Notes: generated by a model not told the origin, from the letters alone. A stretch of DNA of 51,132 bases from Proluteimonas luteida (GCF_021191695.1 NZ_JAIWPT010000023.1:1-51132); one strand, 5' to 3'. Shown: positions 15,703-24,847, counted from the first letter of the stretch. Numbers and translations are program-made.

Positions 15703-16712
15703 CTTCCGCATCGAACCTTGGTTCCCGTCACGCGCCCCACCGCGCGCGCTCCACTGCGGCGCGCGCCCGTCTCGTCGCCGGTGCCGTTGTCGCCATGTTG
15801 CTGGCCGGCTGCGCCCAGGCGCCGCCGCAGGCGCTGGGCACGCTGGAATACGACCGCATCGCGTTGCCGGCCCCGGCCGCCGAGCGCATCGTCGACATCG
15901 CCGTGCACGAGGGCGAGCGGGTCGAGGCCGGCGCGCGCCTCCTGACCCTGGAGCGCACCCGCGGCGATGCCCAGCTGGCCGCGGTGCAGGCCGATGTCGC
16001 CCGCCAGCGCGAGGCGCTGGAGGAACTGCGCAACGGCGCGCGCCGCGAGGACGTCGACCAGGCCCGCGCCAGTCTCGCCGCCGCCCAGGCCCAGGCGCGC
16101 GACGCCCAGGCCTACTACGACCGCCTGCGGCCGCTCGGCGGCCAGCAACTGGTGTCCGCGGCCGATGTCGACCGTGCCCGTGCCGCCGCCGGCAACGCCC
16201 GGGCCCAGGTCGCCGGCGCGCAGGCCGCGCTGGCCGAACTGCGCAACGGCGTGCGGCCCGAGCAGATCGCCCAGGCCGAGGCCGCGCTGGCGGCGGCGGA
16301 GGCGCAGCTGCAGGCGCAGTCGTTCACCTCGGGCCGGCTGGACGTGGTGGCGCCGCGCGCCGGCCGCGTCGACAGCCTGCCGTACCGGCTCGGCGACGAG
16401 GCCCCGGTCGGCGCACCGCTGGCGCTGATGCTGGTCGGCGATTCGCCGTATGCGCGCATCTACGTGCCCGAGCCGCTGCGCGCGGGCATCGCGGTCGGCG
16501 ATGCCGCGACGGTGCTGGTCGGCGCGGACGGCGAACGCCGCTACGCCGGCCGCGTGCGGATGATCCGCAGCGAGCCGACGTTCACCCCCTACTACGCGCT
16601 GACCGGCAAGGACGCCGCGCGCCTGAGCTATCTGGCCGAGGTGGCGCTCGAGGATGCCGGCGACCTGCCGGCCGGCCTGCCGCTGCGGGTGCAGTTCGAT
16701 GGCGTCCGCTGA
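15699..16712 (+). CDS. HlyD-family periplasmic adaptor lipoprotein (YbhG-like)
   Basis: A 337-residue membrane-fusion protein. A basic N-terminus and hydrophobic segment end in the lipobox LLAGC, so it is probably a lipoprotein. A biotinyl-like half-domain (IVDIAVHEGERVEAGARLLTLE) is followed by a long Ala/Gln/Arg-rich coiled-coil hairpin (about 100-210) with the repeated phrase AxLAELRNGxRxE, then the second half-motif and a beta-barrel domain. It connects the ABC permease to an outer-membrane channel, which is not encoded nearby. The start overlaps the TetR stop by 4 bases, and its end overlaps the ATPase start by 14 bases. Confidence 0.92.
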   Translation: MTSASNLGSRHAPHRARSTAARARLVAGAVVAMLLAGCAQAPPQALGTLEYDRIALPAPAAERIVDIAVHEGERVEAGARLLTLERTRGDAQLAAVQADVARQREALEELRNGARREDVDQARASLAAAQAQARDAQAYYDRLRPLGGQQLVSAADVDRARAAAGNARAQVAGAQAALAELRNGVRPEQIAQAEAALAAAEAQLQAQSFTSGRLDVVAPRAGRVDSLPYRLGDEAPVGAPLALMLVGDSPYARIYVPEPLRAGIAVGDAATVLVGADGERRYAGRVRMIRSEPTFTPYYALTGKDAARLSYLAEVALEDAGDLPAGLPLRVQFDGVR

Positions 16713-17673
16713 GTCCGTCGCCGTCGAGGGCGACGGCGGCATCGCGATCCGCGCACGCGGGCTGGTCAAGCGCTTCGGCGACCTGGTCGCGGTCGACCAT
16801 GTGGACCTGACCGTGCCGCGCGCCAACGTCTACGGCTTCCTCGGCCCCAACGGCTCGGGCAAGTCGACCACGATGCGCATGCTGTGCGGGTTGCTGACGC
16901 CCACCGCCGGCGACATCGACGTCCTGGGGCTGCGGGTGCCGGAACAGGCCGACGCGCTGCGCCTGCGCATCGGCTACATGACCCAGAAGTTCTCGCTGTT
17001 CGAAGACCTGACGGTGCGCGAGAACCTGGAATTCCTGGCCGCGGTCTACGGGCTTTCACGGCAGCAGACCCGTGCGCGGGTCGACGAACTGGTCGCGCTG
17101 TACCACTTCGAGGGCCGCGAAAAGCAGCTGGCCGGGACGCTGAGCGGCGGCCAGAAGCAGCGCCTGGCACTGGCCGGCGCGGTGATCCACCGGCCGGAGC
17201 TGCTGTTCCTGGACGAGCCCACCAGCGCGGTCGATCCCGAGTCGCGCCGCGACTTCTGGGAAAAGCTCTTCGAGCTGGCCGATGCCGGCACCACGCTGCT
17301 GGTGTCCACGCACTACATGGACGAGGCCGAGCGCTGTCACCGCATCGCGATCCTCGACCAGGGCGTGCTGGTCGCCGACGGTGCGCCGGGCCAGCTGGCG
17401 GCGGACCTGCGCGGTCGCAGCGTCGAGATCCGCGCCGCGCAGCCGCGCCGCGCGCAGCAGGCGCTGTCCGGACTGCCCGGCGTACTCAGCGTCGCCCAGA
17501 TCGGCAACAGCCTGCGGGTGCTGTCGGCGCCCGGCGAGGACAGCGCCGGGGCGCTCCGCAGCGCGCTGCATGCGGCGGGACTGGAAGCAGAGGTGCTGCC
17601 GGTCGAATCCAACCTCGAGGACGTGTTCGTCGCCGCCACCCGCGGCCGCGCGCCGGAGGAAGACGTCGCATGA
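16699..17673 (+). CDS. ABC transporter ATP-binding protein (YbhF/CcmA-like)
   Basis: A 324-residue ATPase. Walker A GPNGSGKS is at 49-56, the signature LSGGQKQR at 148-155, Walker B LLFLDEP at 168-174, and the switch His in VSTHYMDEA. The C-terminal 90 residues form the DUF4162-type extension common in exporters of drugs or polyketides. The start at 16699 overlaps the adaptor gene, and the stop overlaps the permease start (ATGA). A single ATPase domain with a single permease gene implies a homodimeric exporter. Confidence 0.94.
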   Translation: MASAESVAVEGDGGIAIRARGLVKRFGDLVAVDHVDLTVPRANVYGFLGPNGSGKSTTMRMLCGLLTPTAGDIDVLGLRVPEQADALRLRIGYMTQKFSLFEDLTVRENLEFLAAVYGLSRQQTRARVDELVALYHFEGREKQLAGTLSGGQKQRLALAGAVIHRPELLFLDEPTSAVDPESRRDFWEKLFELADAGTTLLVSTHYMDEAERCHRIAILDQGVLVADGAPGQLAADLRGRSVEIRAAQPRRAQQALSGLPGVLSVAQIGNSLRVLSAPGEDSAGALRSALHAAGLEAEVLPVESNLEDVFVAATRGRAPEEDVA

Positions 17674-18767
17674 GCAACCTGCGCCGGACCTGGGCGGTGG
17701 CCCTGAAGGAACTGCGGCAGATGCGCCGCGACCGCATCAGCATGCTGATGATCGTGATGATCCCGGTCATCGACCTGTTGCTGTTCGGCTATGCGATCAA
17801 CTTCAACCCGCGCAACCTGGAGACCGCGGTCGTCGACCAGGCCATGACCGCGACATCGCGCGCCGCGGTGATGGACATGAACGCGACCGGCATCATCGAC
17901 GTGCGCCGCGTCGCCGACAGCCCGCAGCAACTGGTGGACATGCTGCGGCGGGGCGAGGTCAGTGTCGGCATCGCGATCCCGCCGGACTACGACCGCCGCC
18001 TGGCCGACGGCCGCCCCGCGGTGCAGGTGATGGTGGACGGCACCGATACCGTGGTCCAGGCGGCCGCCAACCAGCTGGCGCAACTGCCGCTGGAGGGCCT
18101 GAACGGCGCGCGCGCCACGCCGGAGCCGGCGCAGATCCAGGTCGTCAGCTTCTACAACCCGGAACGGCGCTCGGCGGTCAGCATCGTGCCCGGCCTGATC
18201 GGCATCATCCTGACCATGACGATGATGATGTTCACCGCGATGGCCGCGGTACGCGAGCGCGAGCGCGGCAACATGGAACTGCTGATCGCCACCCCGCTGA
18301 GCCGCAGTGCGCTGATGGTCGGCAAGGTGCTGCCGTATGCGGTGATCGGCCTGGTCCAGACCACGCTGATCCTCGCGCTCGGCTTCTGGTTCTTCGACGT
18401 GCCGCTGCGCGGCAGCCTGCTGGACGTCTACATCGCCGCGCTGCTGCTGATCTTCGCCAACCTGTCGATGGGCCTGCTGATCTCCACCCACACCCGCACC
18501 CAGTTCCAGGCGATCCAGGTCGCGATGCTGGTGTTCCTGCCGTCGATCCTGATCTCCGGTTTCATGTTCCCGTTCGCCGGCATGCCGGACGTCGTGCAAT
18601 GGGGCGCCGAGGTGCTGCCGATGACCCAGTTCCTGCGCCTGATCCGCGGGGTCATGCTGCGCGGGGCGAGCATCTGGGAACTGTGGCCGAGCGTGCTGGT
18701 GCTGTGCGGCTTCACGGTGGTGACGATGACCGCGGCGATCCTGCGGTTCCGCAAGCGGTTGGATTGA
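17670..18767 (+). CDS. ABC-2 type permease (YbhR/YbhS-like)
   Basis: A 365-residue exporter permease. Its first helix lies at about 25-45 after an amphipathic start (LKELRQMRRDRISMLMIV). A large periplasmic loop of roughly 130 residues follows, then five helices in the C-terminal half with the ABC-2 hallmark VRERERGNMELLIATPLSR. It is the last gene of the TetR-HlyD-ATPase-permease operon. Systems of this type export antibiotics, dyes or lipids. Only one permease gene is present, whereas E. coli ybhFSR has two, so a homodimer is expected. Confidence 0.93.
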   Translation: MSNLRRTWAVALKELRQMRRDRISMLMIVMIPVIDLLLFGYAINFNPRNLETAVVDQAMTATSRAAVMDMNATGIIDVRRVADSPQQLVDMLRRGEVSVGIAIPPDYDRRLADGRPAVQVMVDGTDTVVQAAANQLAQLPLEGLNGARATPEPAQIQVVSFYNPERRSAVSIVPGLIGIILTMTMMMFTAMAAVRERERGNMELLIATPLSRSALMVGKVLPYAVIGLVQTTLILALGFWFFDVPLRGSLLDVYIAALLLIFANLSMGLLISTHTRTQFQAIQVAMLVFLPSILISGFMFPFAGMPDVVQWGAEVLPMTQFLRLIRGVMLRGASIWELWPSVLVLCGFTVVTMTAAILRFRKRLD

Positions 18768-18869
18768 GGGGCGGTTGGCGATGCTCGGCTCGCTTTACGG
18801 CTCGACAGATCAAGAACCAGCAGCCAAAGCCAAAGTCAAGCAACAGCAAAGCAGCGTTGGCGGACCCCG

Positions 18870-19379
18870 CTACAGCACCCGATGCATCACCAGCACATCC
18901 GTCGCCCCCAGCCGTGCATGGCGGAACGCGCCGGGTACGCGGCCGACGATGGCGAAGCCGTGGCGCTGCCACAGCCGGATCGCGACCGCGTTGCTGGCGA
19001 CCACGTAGTTGAACTGCATCGCGGTGAAGCCCGCCGAGCGGGCCTGCGCCATCGCGTGTTCGCACAGCGCCGAGGCGATGCCCTGGCCGCGGGCGTCGGC
19101 CGCGACCATGAAGCCGGCGTTGGCGACGTGGTCGCCGAGGCCGGGCTGGTTCGGCTTCAGCAGGGACAGGCCGACGATCCTTCCATCGCGCTCGGCGACG
19201 AAGCAGCGTGCCGGCGGCGTGGTCCACAGCGCCCGCGCCTCGGCCAGCGTGATGTCGGGCGCATAGGCATAGGTGTCGCCGCTGGCGACGACGTCGCGGA
19301 ACACCGGCCAGGCCCGCGCGAACCCGGCGGCATCGGTCTCGCGGATCGACAGTCCCGGCACTGCGCGGCCCGGCAGCAC
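18870..19379 (-). CDS. GNAT-family N-acetyltransferase
   Basis: A 169-residue acetyltransferase. The acetyl-CoA binding motif A is seen as FMVAADARGQGIASALCEHA (about 89-108), preceded by the beta-strand RIVGLSLLKPN and followed by NYVVASNAVAIRLWQRHGF, the typical motif B region. The acceptor substrate is not evident; related proteins modify small molecules or protein N-termini. It starts four bases after miaB ends on the same strand and is probably cotranscribed with it. The 102 bases between its end and the convergent permease gene show nothing recognisable. Confidence 0.87.
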   Translation of the reverse strand: MLPGRAVPGLSIRETDAAGFARAWPVFRDVVASGDTYAYAPDITLAEARALWTTPPARCFVAERDGRIVGLSLLKPNQPGLGDHVANAGFMVAADARGQGIASALCEHAMAQARSAGFTAMQFNYVVASNAVAIRLWQRHGFAIVGRVPGAFRHARLGATDVLVMHRVL

Positions 19380-19383
19380 CGGC

Positions 19384-20943
19384 TCAGCTCGCGCCGGCGG
19401 TCACCACCCGGCCGCGCAGCGAGTTGGTCAGCGCCGAGGTGATCTCGACGTCGACGAACTGCCCGATCAAGCGCGGATGCCCGGGGAAATTCACCGAGCG
19501 CATGTTCTCGGTCTTGCCGGTCAGCTCGTTCGGGTCCTTGCGCGACGGTCCCTCGACCAGCACCGTCTGCACGCTGCCGACCATGCGCTGCGAGATGCCG
19601 GCCGCATGCGCGTTGATGTGGGCCTGCAGCCGCGACAGACGCGCGTGCTTCTCCTCCTGGCTCACCGAATCCTCAAGGTCGGAGGCCGGAGTGCCGGGGC
19701 GGCGCGAATAGATGAACGAGAACGACTGGTCGAAGCCGACGTCCTCGATCAGCTTCATGGTCTTCCCGAAATCGGCGTCGGTCTCGCCGGGGAAGCCGAC
19801 GATGAAGTCCGACGAGATCGAGATGTCCGGGCGCACCGCGCGCAGCTTGCGGATCTTCTGCTTGAACTCCAGCGCGGTGTAGCCGCGCTTCATCGCCGAG
19901 AGGATGCGGTCGCTGCCCGACTGCACCGGCAGGTGCAGGTAGTTGGCCAGCTGCGGCACGTCGCGATAGGCCTCGATCAGCGAGTCGGAGAACTCCAGCG
20001 GGTGCGAAGTGGTGAAGCGGATGCGGTCGATGCCGTCGATCTCGGCGATGGTGCGGATCAGCAGGCCGAGATCCGCGAGCTCGTCGCTGCCTTCCCCGGC
20101 AGCGTCGCCCATCGGCCCACGGTAGGCGTTGACGTTCTGGCCCAGCAGGTTGATCTCGCGCACGCCCTGGCCGGCCAGCTGCACGACCTCGACCAGCACG
20201 TCCTCGAACGGCCGGCTGACCTCCTCGCCGCGGGTATAGGGCACCACGCAGAACGAGCAGTACTTCGAGCAGCCCTCCATGATCGACACGAAGGCGCTGG
20301 GCCCTTCGGCGCGCGGCTCGGGCAGGCGGTCGAACTTCTCGATCTCGGGAAAGCTGATGTCGACCTGCGGCAGGCCGCTCTCGCGCTTGGCGCGGATCAG
20401 CTCGGGCAGGCGGTGCAGGGTCTGCGGGCCGAACACCAGGTCGACGTAGGGCGCGCGCTTGACGATCGCCTCGCCTTCCTGCGACGCGACGCAGCCGCCG
20501 ACGCCGATCACGATCGCCTTGCCGTCCTGCTTGAGCCTGCTTTCCTTGAGCATGCGCCAGCGGCCGAGCTGGCTGAATACCTTCTCCTGCGCCTTCTCGC
20601 GGATCGAGCAGGTATTGACCAGCACGACGTCGGCCTCCTCGACGTTGTCGGTCAGCTCCAGGCCTTCGGCCGCGGCCAGCACGTCGGCCATCTTGGCCGA
20701 GTCGTACTCGTTCATCTGGCAGCCGTGGGTCTGGATGAAGAGTTTCCCGCGCGGTGGCAGGCCATCGCCGGGTTTGCGGGGCGATGGCAGGTCGTGGATG
20801 GAGGTTGCAGGGGGCGGTGCAGCGGGAGCGGTGCTGCCCGCATCCCACCACCCGCTCTGCGGGCGGTTCCCCCTTCTCCCGCCATGCGGGAGAAGGGCGT
20901 CGGCGGGTGGTCGTTGACCACCGGTTTCTTTTTGCTGGGTCAT
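19384..20943 (-). CDS. miaB: MiaB, tRNA-2-methylthio-N6-dimethylallyladenosine synthase
   Basis: A 519-residue radical-SAM methylthiotransferase that converts i6A37 to ms2i6A37 in tRNA. The auxiliary cluster cysteines are in THGCQMNEYD, NTCSIRE and GGCVAS. The radical-SAM CxxxCxxC is in GCSKYCSFC, and a TRAM RNA-binding domain is at the C-terminus. I start it at 20943 (MTQQKETGG). The catalytic body begins near residue 66, whereas E. coli MiaB begins within a few residues of its start, so about 60 extra residues are present. Part of this extension is encoded by a palindromic repeat (20871-20897). A start inside the extension cannot be excluded, but no ATG lies closer in frame until the conserved region. 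Confidence 0.93.
   Translation of the reverse strand: MTQQKETGGQRPPADALLPHGGRRGNRPQSGWWDAGSTAPAAPPPATSIHDLPSPRKPGDGLPPRGKLFIQTHGCQMNEYDSAKMADVLAAAEGLELTDNVEEADVVLVNTCSIREKAQEKVFSQLGRWRMLKESRLKQDGKAIVIGVGGCVASQEGEAIVKRAPYVDLVFGPQTLHRLPELIRAKRESGLPQVDISFPEIEKFDRLPEPRAEGPSAFVSIMEGCSKYCSFCVVPYTRGEEVSRPFEDVLVEVVQLAGQGVREINLLGQNVNAYRGPMGDAAGEGSDELADLGLLIRTIAEIDGIDRIRFTTSHPLEFSDSLIEAYRDVPQLANYLHLPVQSGSDRILSAMKRGYTALEFKQKIRKLRAVRPDISISSDFIVGFPGETDADFGKTMKLIEDVGFDQSFSFIYSRRPGTPASDLEDSVSQEEKHARLSRLQAHINAHAAGISQRMVGSVQTVLVEGPSRKDPNELTGKTENMRSVNFPGHPRLIGQFVDVEITSALTNSLRGRVVTAGAS
20871..20897. repeat. Palindromic repeat inside the 5' end of miaB
   Basis: A perfect hairpin with 12-base arms (CCCTTCTCCCGC, loop CAT, GCGGGAGAAGGG). 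Next to it at about 20851-20862 is a smaller GC-rich hairpin (CCCGC-TCT-GCGGG class). This is the look of the intergenic palindromes scattered in Xanthomonadaceae genomes. Here it is translated in frame as residues about 16-25 of MiaB (ALLPHGGRRG). Confidence 0.8.
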
Positions 20944-21097
20944 GGCGGTTCCGGGGCGCGGCGGTGAGTCCGGGCCGGATGGCTGTGATGGGGAGCGAAG
21001 TGTAGCCGGGACCGCCGTCACCGCGGGCGTCGCCGCGCGATCCGGGCTTCAAGATCAAGGGCTTGGCAAGCGCCGCGGAACGCGGGACACTCCGCCC

Positions 21098-22036
21098 GTG
21101 AAACGGGGATGGGGACTCATCGCAGGATTCGCGTTGCTGGCGGCCGTTCCGGCCGGGGCCAGCACGCTCTACCGTTGCGACACCGGCGACGGCATTCCCC
21201 AGTACGTCAGCAAGCGCGTATCCGGCGCCAGCTGCCGCGCGGTCAGCCGCGCGCCCGCCGCGCCGCGCCCGGCAGCCACGGCCTCGCGGCCCGCGGCCTC
21301 GACCGCCGCCCCGCCGGCCAACATCGACCGTGGCGCGCCTGCCACCTTCATGGGCGGGAGCGCCGCTGCGTCCACCGCGACGGCCGCCGCTGCCCCGGCA
21401 TCGACGCCGGCATCGGCACCCGCGCCCGCTGCGCCGCCCGCCGGACAGCCGCAGCGCCGGCTGCAGCAGGGGCAGGTCTATTCCTACGTCAAGGACGGCG
21501 TGCGCCACTACACCAGCGCCCGCCCGCGCGGCGCCGACGCGACCGCGCTGCGGACCATCAGCTACAGCTTCATGGAAACCTGCTACGCCTGCGGTGCCGC
21601 GCCGGGGGTCAATTTCGGCACCGTGCGCCTCAACCACGACGCCTATCGCGACGAAGTGGCCCGCGCGGCCCGCGAGTTCGGGGTCGAGGAGGCGATCGTG
21701 CGCGCGATCATGCATGCCGAGTCGGCGTTCAACCCGAATGCGCTCTCGCGCGCCGGCGCCCAGGGGCTGATGCAGCTGATGCCGGGCACGGCGCGGCGCT
21801 TCGGCGTGGTCAACGCCTTCGATCCGGAGCAGAACATCCGCGGCGGCGTCGAGTACCTGGCCTGGCTGCTGAAGCGCTTCAACGGCGACCTGACCCTGGC
21901 CGCGGCCGGCTACAACGCCGGCGAGGGCGCGGTCGACCGGCACAAGGGCGTGCCGCCGTACCGCGAGACCCAGCACTACGTCCAGCGCGTGGGGACGTTG
22001 GCCGAGCGCTACCGCGGCCAGGTGGCAAGTCGCTAG
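21098..22036 (+). CDS. Lytic transglycosylase with DUF4124-like N-terminus
   Basis: A 312-residue secreted murein hydrolase. I use the GTG at 21098, which gives the signal peptide KRGWGLIAGFALLAAVPAGAS. A DUF4124-type segment (TLYRCDTGDGIPQYVS) and a long Ala/Pro linker follow. The SLT domain lies at about 190-300, with catalytic Glu in IMHAESAFNPNALS, then GAQGLMQLMPGTA and AGYNAGEGAVDRH. It cleaves peptidoglycan glycans between MurNAc and GlcNAc to give anhydro ends. It is divergent from miaB. The petA promoter region follows it. Confidence 0.9.
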   Translation: MKRGWGLIAGFALLAAVPAGASTLYRCDTGDGIPQYVSKRVSGASCRAVSRAPAAPRPAATASRPAASTAAPPANIDRGAPATFMGGSAAASTATAAAAPASTPASAPAPAAPPAGQPQRRLQQGQVYSYVKDGVRHYTSARPRGADATALRTISYSFMETCYACGAAPGVNFGTVRLNHDAYRDEVARAAREFGVEEAIVRAIMHAESAFNPNALSRAGAQGLMQLMPGTARRFGVVNAFDPEQNIRGGVEYLAWLLKRFNGDLTLAAAGYNAGEGAVDRHKGVPPYRETQHYVQRVGTLAERYRGQVASR

Positions 22037-22080
22037 CACGGTGCGCGCCCAGGGACGGGATCTCATGCTGCAGTGCTCGA

Positions 22081-22110
22081 TTGTCGGTCGATTCAGGGTT
22101 CCGCTACACT
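22081..22110 (+). promoter_or_regulatory. Candidate sigma-70 promoter of petABC
   Basis: TTGTCG at 22081-22086 and TACACT at 22105-22110, separated by 18 bases, lie about 95 bases before the petA start. This is the best-looking promoter in the 168-base gap after the transglycosylase gene. Confidence 0.45.
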
Positions 22111-22204
22111 CGGGCGTCTTTTGCGGTCCCGCCCGGTCTTCCGGGCCGGCCGCGGCAGCCAAGCGAATTCCCAGCTACCGACGAAAAAAGATGCGGAGTA
22201 CCGG

Positions 22205-22846
22205 ATGGTCGATGAGACAGCGATCGGACCTGGTGGCAATGACGGGTCAGTCAACGAAGGCCGCCGCCGGTTCCTGACCGCGACCACGCTGGTGGTGGGC
22301 GCCGTCGGCGTGGGTGTCACGGCGGTGCCGTTCATCAAGTCCTGGAATCCCAGCGCCCGCGCGAAGCTCGCCGGCGCGCCGGTGACCGTCGACATCAGCG
22401 CGCTCGAGGAAGGCCAGCGCCTGGTCGCCGAGTGGCGCGGCCAGCCGATCTGGATCGTCAAGCGCTCCAAGGCGATCCTCGACGCGCTCCCCACGCTCGA
22501 CGGCCAGCTCCGCGATCCCGAGTCCAGCAACGTCGACCAGCAGCCGGAGTACGTCCGCGAGGCCAATCCGGAGCTGCGCTCGCTCAAGCCCGACATCTCC
22601 GTGCTGGTGGGCCTGTGCACGCACCTGGGCTGCTCGCCGGAAATGGTCGCCGAGATCCGCCCCGCGCCGTTCGACCCCAACTGGAAGGGCGGCTACTTCT
22701 GCCCCTGCCACAAGTCGAAGTTCGACATGGCCGGGCGTGTCTACGACGGCGTGCCGGCGCCGACCAACCTGGTGGTGCCGCCGCATTACTATGCCGATGA
22801 CAACACCATCGTCATCGGCGTCGATCCCCCGCAGGGAGCCGCCTGA
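22205..22846 (+). CDS. petA: Ubiquinol-cytochrome c reductase Rieske iron-sulfur subunit
   Basis: A 213-residue Rieske protein of the cytochrome bc1 complex, which passes electrons from ubiquinol to cytochrome c1. The Tat-type N-terminus (NEGRRRFLTATT) doubles as the membrane anchor. The [2Fe-2S] ligands are in CTHLGC and CPCHKSKFD. The ATG at 22205 is two bases before petB's neighbour region in the usual petABC order; petB starts two bases after its stop. The insertion between the two cluster-binding loops (PEMVAEIRPAPFDPNWKGGY) is common in gammaproteobacteria. Confidence 0.96.
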   Translation: MVDETAIGPGGNDGSVNEGRRRFLTATTLVVGAVGVGVTAVPFIKSWNPSARAKLAGAPVTVDISALEEGQRLVAEWRGQPIWIVKRSKAILDALPTLDGQLRDPESSNVDQQPEYVREANPELRSLKPDISVLVGLCTHLGCSPEMVAEIRPAPFDPNWKGGYFCPCHKSKFDMAGRVYDGVPAPTNLVVPPHYYADDNTIVIGVDPPQGAA

Positions 22847-22848
22847 TC

Positions 22849-24108
22849 ATGGCCAACGTGTTCGTCCGCGGCGCCCATGGCGTCTTCAACTGGGTCACCG
22901 AGCGTGCGCCGGCACTGATGCCGATGTACCGCAAGCACATGACCGAGTACTACGCGCCGAAGAACTTCAACATCTGGTACATCTTCGGCGTGCTGTCGCT
23001 GGTGGTGCTCGCCAACCAGATCGTGACCGGCATCTTCCTGACGATGCACTACAAGCCGAGCGCGGAAGAGGCCTTCGCCTCGGTCGAGTACATCATGCGC
23101 GACGTCGAGTGGGGCTGGCTGATCCGCTACATGCACAGCACCGGCGCCTCGCTGTTCTTCATCGTGGTCTACATCCACATGTTCCGCGGCCTGATGTACG
23201 GCAGCTACCAGAAGCCGCGCGAGCTGGTGTGGATCCTCGGCATGCTGATCTACCTGGTGCTGATGGCCGAGGCCTTCCTCGGCTACGTGCTGCCGTGGGG
23301 GCAGATGTCGTTCTGGGGCGCGAAGGTCATCATCTCGCTGTTCGGCGCCATCCCGGTCATCGGCAATGGCCTGACCGAATGGATCATGGGCGACTACCTG
23401 CCCAGCGACGCGACGCTCAACCGCTTCTTCGCGCTGCACGTGATCGCGCTGCCGCTGGTGCTGCTGCTGCTGGTCGTGCTGCACCTGGGCGCGCTGCACG
23501 AGGTCGGCTCCAACAACCCCGACGGGGTGGAGATCAAGAAGGGACCGAAGGGCAACCGCTGGTCGAAGTCCGCGCCGGCAGACGGCATCCCGTTCCATCC
23601 CTACTACACGGTCAAGGACGGCTTCTACGTCTGCTTCTTCCTGATCATCGCGGCCTTCATCATCTTCTTCGCGCCGGCGTTCGGCGGCTGGTTCCTCGAG
23701 CACGACAACTTCACCGCCGCCAACCACCTGGTCACGCCCGAGCACATCAAGCCGGTCTGGTACTACACGCCCTACTACGCGATGTTGCGCGTGGTGCCGC
23801 ACAAGCTCAGCGGCGTCATCGTGATGTTCTCGGCGATCGCGATCCTGTTCCTGGTGCCCTGGCTGGACCGCTGCAAGGTCCGCTCGCACCGCTACCGCGG
23901 GCCGCTGACCAAGATCATGCTGGCGGTGCTGGTGGTGTGCTTCGTGTGGCTGGGCAAGATCGGCGCGGGCCCGGGCACCGACCCGGTGGAGACGATCATC
24001 GGCCGCGTGCTGACCTTCCTGTATTTCGCGTTCTTCATCACCATGCCGCTGTGGACCAAGCTCGACAGCACCAAGCCAGTGCCGGAACGGGTGACGATGC
24101 ATGACTAA
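22849..24108 (+). CDS. petB: Cytochrome b of the bc1 complex
   Basis: A 419-residue membrane subunit with eight or so helices and two b hemes. Landmarks are the heme-ligand histidines in RYMHSTGASLFF and VYIHMFRG and their partners in FFALHVIALP and VLHLGALHE, and the Qo-site region with a PEW-like element (PEHIKPVWYYTPYYAML). The start codon follows petA by two bases, and the end overlaps petC by 8 bases, so translation is likely coupled. The annotation is secure. Confidence 0.97.
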   Translation: MANVFVRGAHGVFNWVTERAPALMPMYRKHMTEYYAPKNFNIWYIFGVLSLVVLANQIVTGIFLTMHYKPSAEEAFASVEYIMRDVEWGWLIRYMHSTGASLFFIVVYIHMFRGLMYGSYQKPRELVWILGMLIYLVLMAEAFLGYVLPWGQMSFWGAKVIISLFGAIPVIGNGLTEWIMGDYLPSDATLNRFFALHVIALPLVLLLLVVLHLGALHEVGSNNPDGVEIKKGPKGNRWSKSAPADGIPFHPYYTVKDGFYVCFFLIIAAFIIFFAPAFGGWFLEHDNFTAANHLVTPEHIKPVWYYTPYYAMLRVVPHKLSGVIVMFSAIAILFLVPWLDRCKVRSHRYRGPLTKIMLAVLVVCFVWLGKIGAGPGTDPVETIIGRVLTFLYFAFFITMPLWTKLDSTKPVPERVTMHD

Positions 24109-24847
24109 GCGACTCATTTCCCGCTTCGCCACCTTCGCCTGCGGCCTGCTGCTGTCCTTCGGCGCGCTGGCCGCGGCCGGCGGCCCGCTCGAACAGGCCG
24201 GTACCGACATCGGCGACCGCGCCTCGCTGCAGCGCGGCGCCCAGCTGTACATGAACTACTGCGCCGGCTGCCATTCGCTGAAGTTCATGCGCTACTCGCG
24301 CATGGCCGAGGACCTGGGCCTGACCGAGGACGAGGTGATGAACAACCTCAACCTCACCGGCGCGGCCTTCGGCGAGCACATCATCTCGTCGATGCCGGCC
24401 CAGCAGTCGGCGCAATGGTTCGGGCAGGCGCCGCCGGACCTGAGCCTGATCACCCGCGTGCGTGGCAGCGACTGGGTGTTCACCTACCTCAAGTCGTTCT
24501 ATCTGGACGAGACCCGGCCGCTGGGCTGGAACAACACGCTGTTCGCGAACGCCTCGATGCCCAACCCGCTGTGGGAGATGCAGGGCCTGCAGCGGCCGGT
24601 GCACGGCGAGGTCGACGAAACCGGCGAGCCGACGGTCGCGCACCTGGAGCTCGGCACGCCGGGCAGCCAGGATGCGCAGCAGTTCGACCAGACCGTCCGC
24701 GACATCACCACTTTCCTCGAGTACGTCGGCGAGCCGGCCGCGCTCAAGCGCCAGAAGCTCGGCGTCTGGGTGCTGCTGTTCCTGACCGTGCTGACGCTGC
24801 TGGCCTGGCTGCTCAAGCAGGAGTACTGGCGCGACGTGGAGCATTGA
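24101..24847 (+). CDS. petC: Cytochrome c1 of the bc1 complex
   Basis: A 248-residue membrane-anchored c-type cytochrome. A signal peptide (about 1-26) precedes the heme-binding CAGCH (near 47-51); the axial Met is probably in the region around SMPAQQSA or ASMPNPLW. The C-terminal helix VWVLLFLTVLTLLAWLL anchors it in the membrane. It is the last gene of the petABC operon. The sspA gene follows 160 bases downstream. Confidence 0.96.
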   Translation: MTKRLISRFATFACGLLLSFGALAAAGGPLEQAGTDIGDRASLQRGAQLYMNYCAGCHSLKFMRYSRMAEDLGLTEDEVMNNLNLTGAAFGEHIISSMPAQQSAQWFGQAPPDLSLITRVRGSDWVFTYLKSFYLDETRPLGWNNTLFANASMPNPLWEMQGLQRPVHGEVDETGEPTVAHLELGTPGSQDAQQFDQTVRDITTFLEYVGEPAALKRQKLGVWVLLFLTVLTLLAWLLKQEYWRDVEH

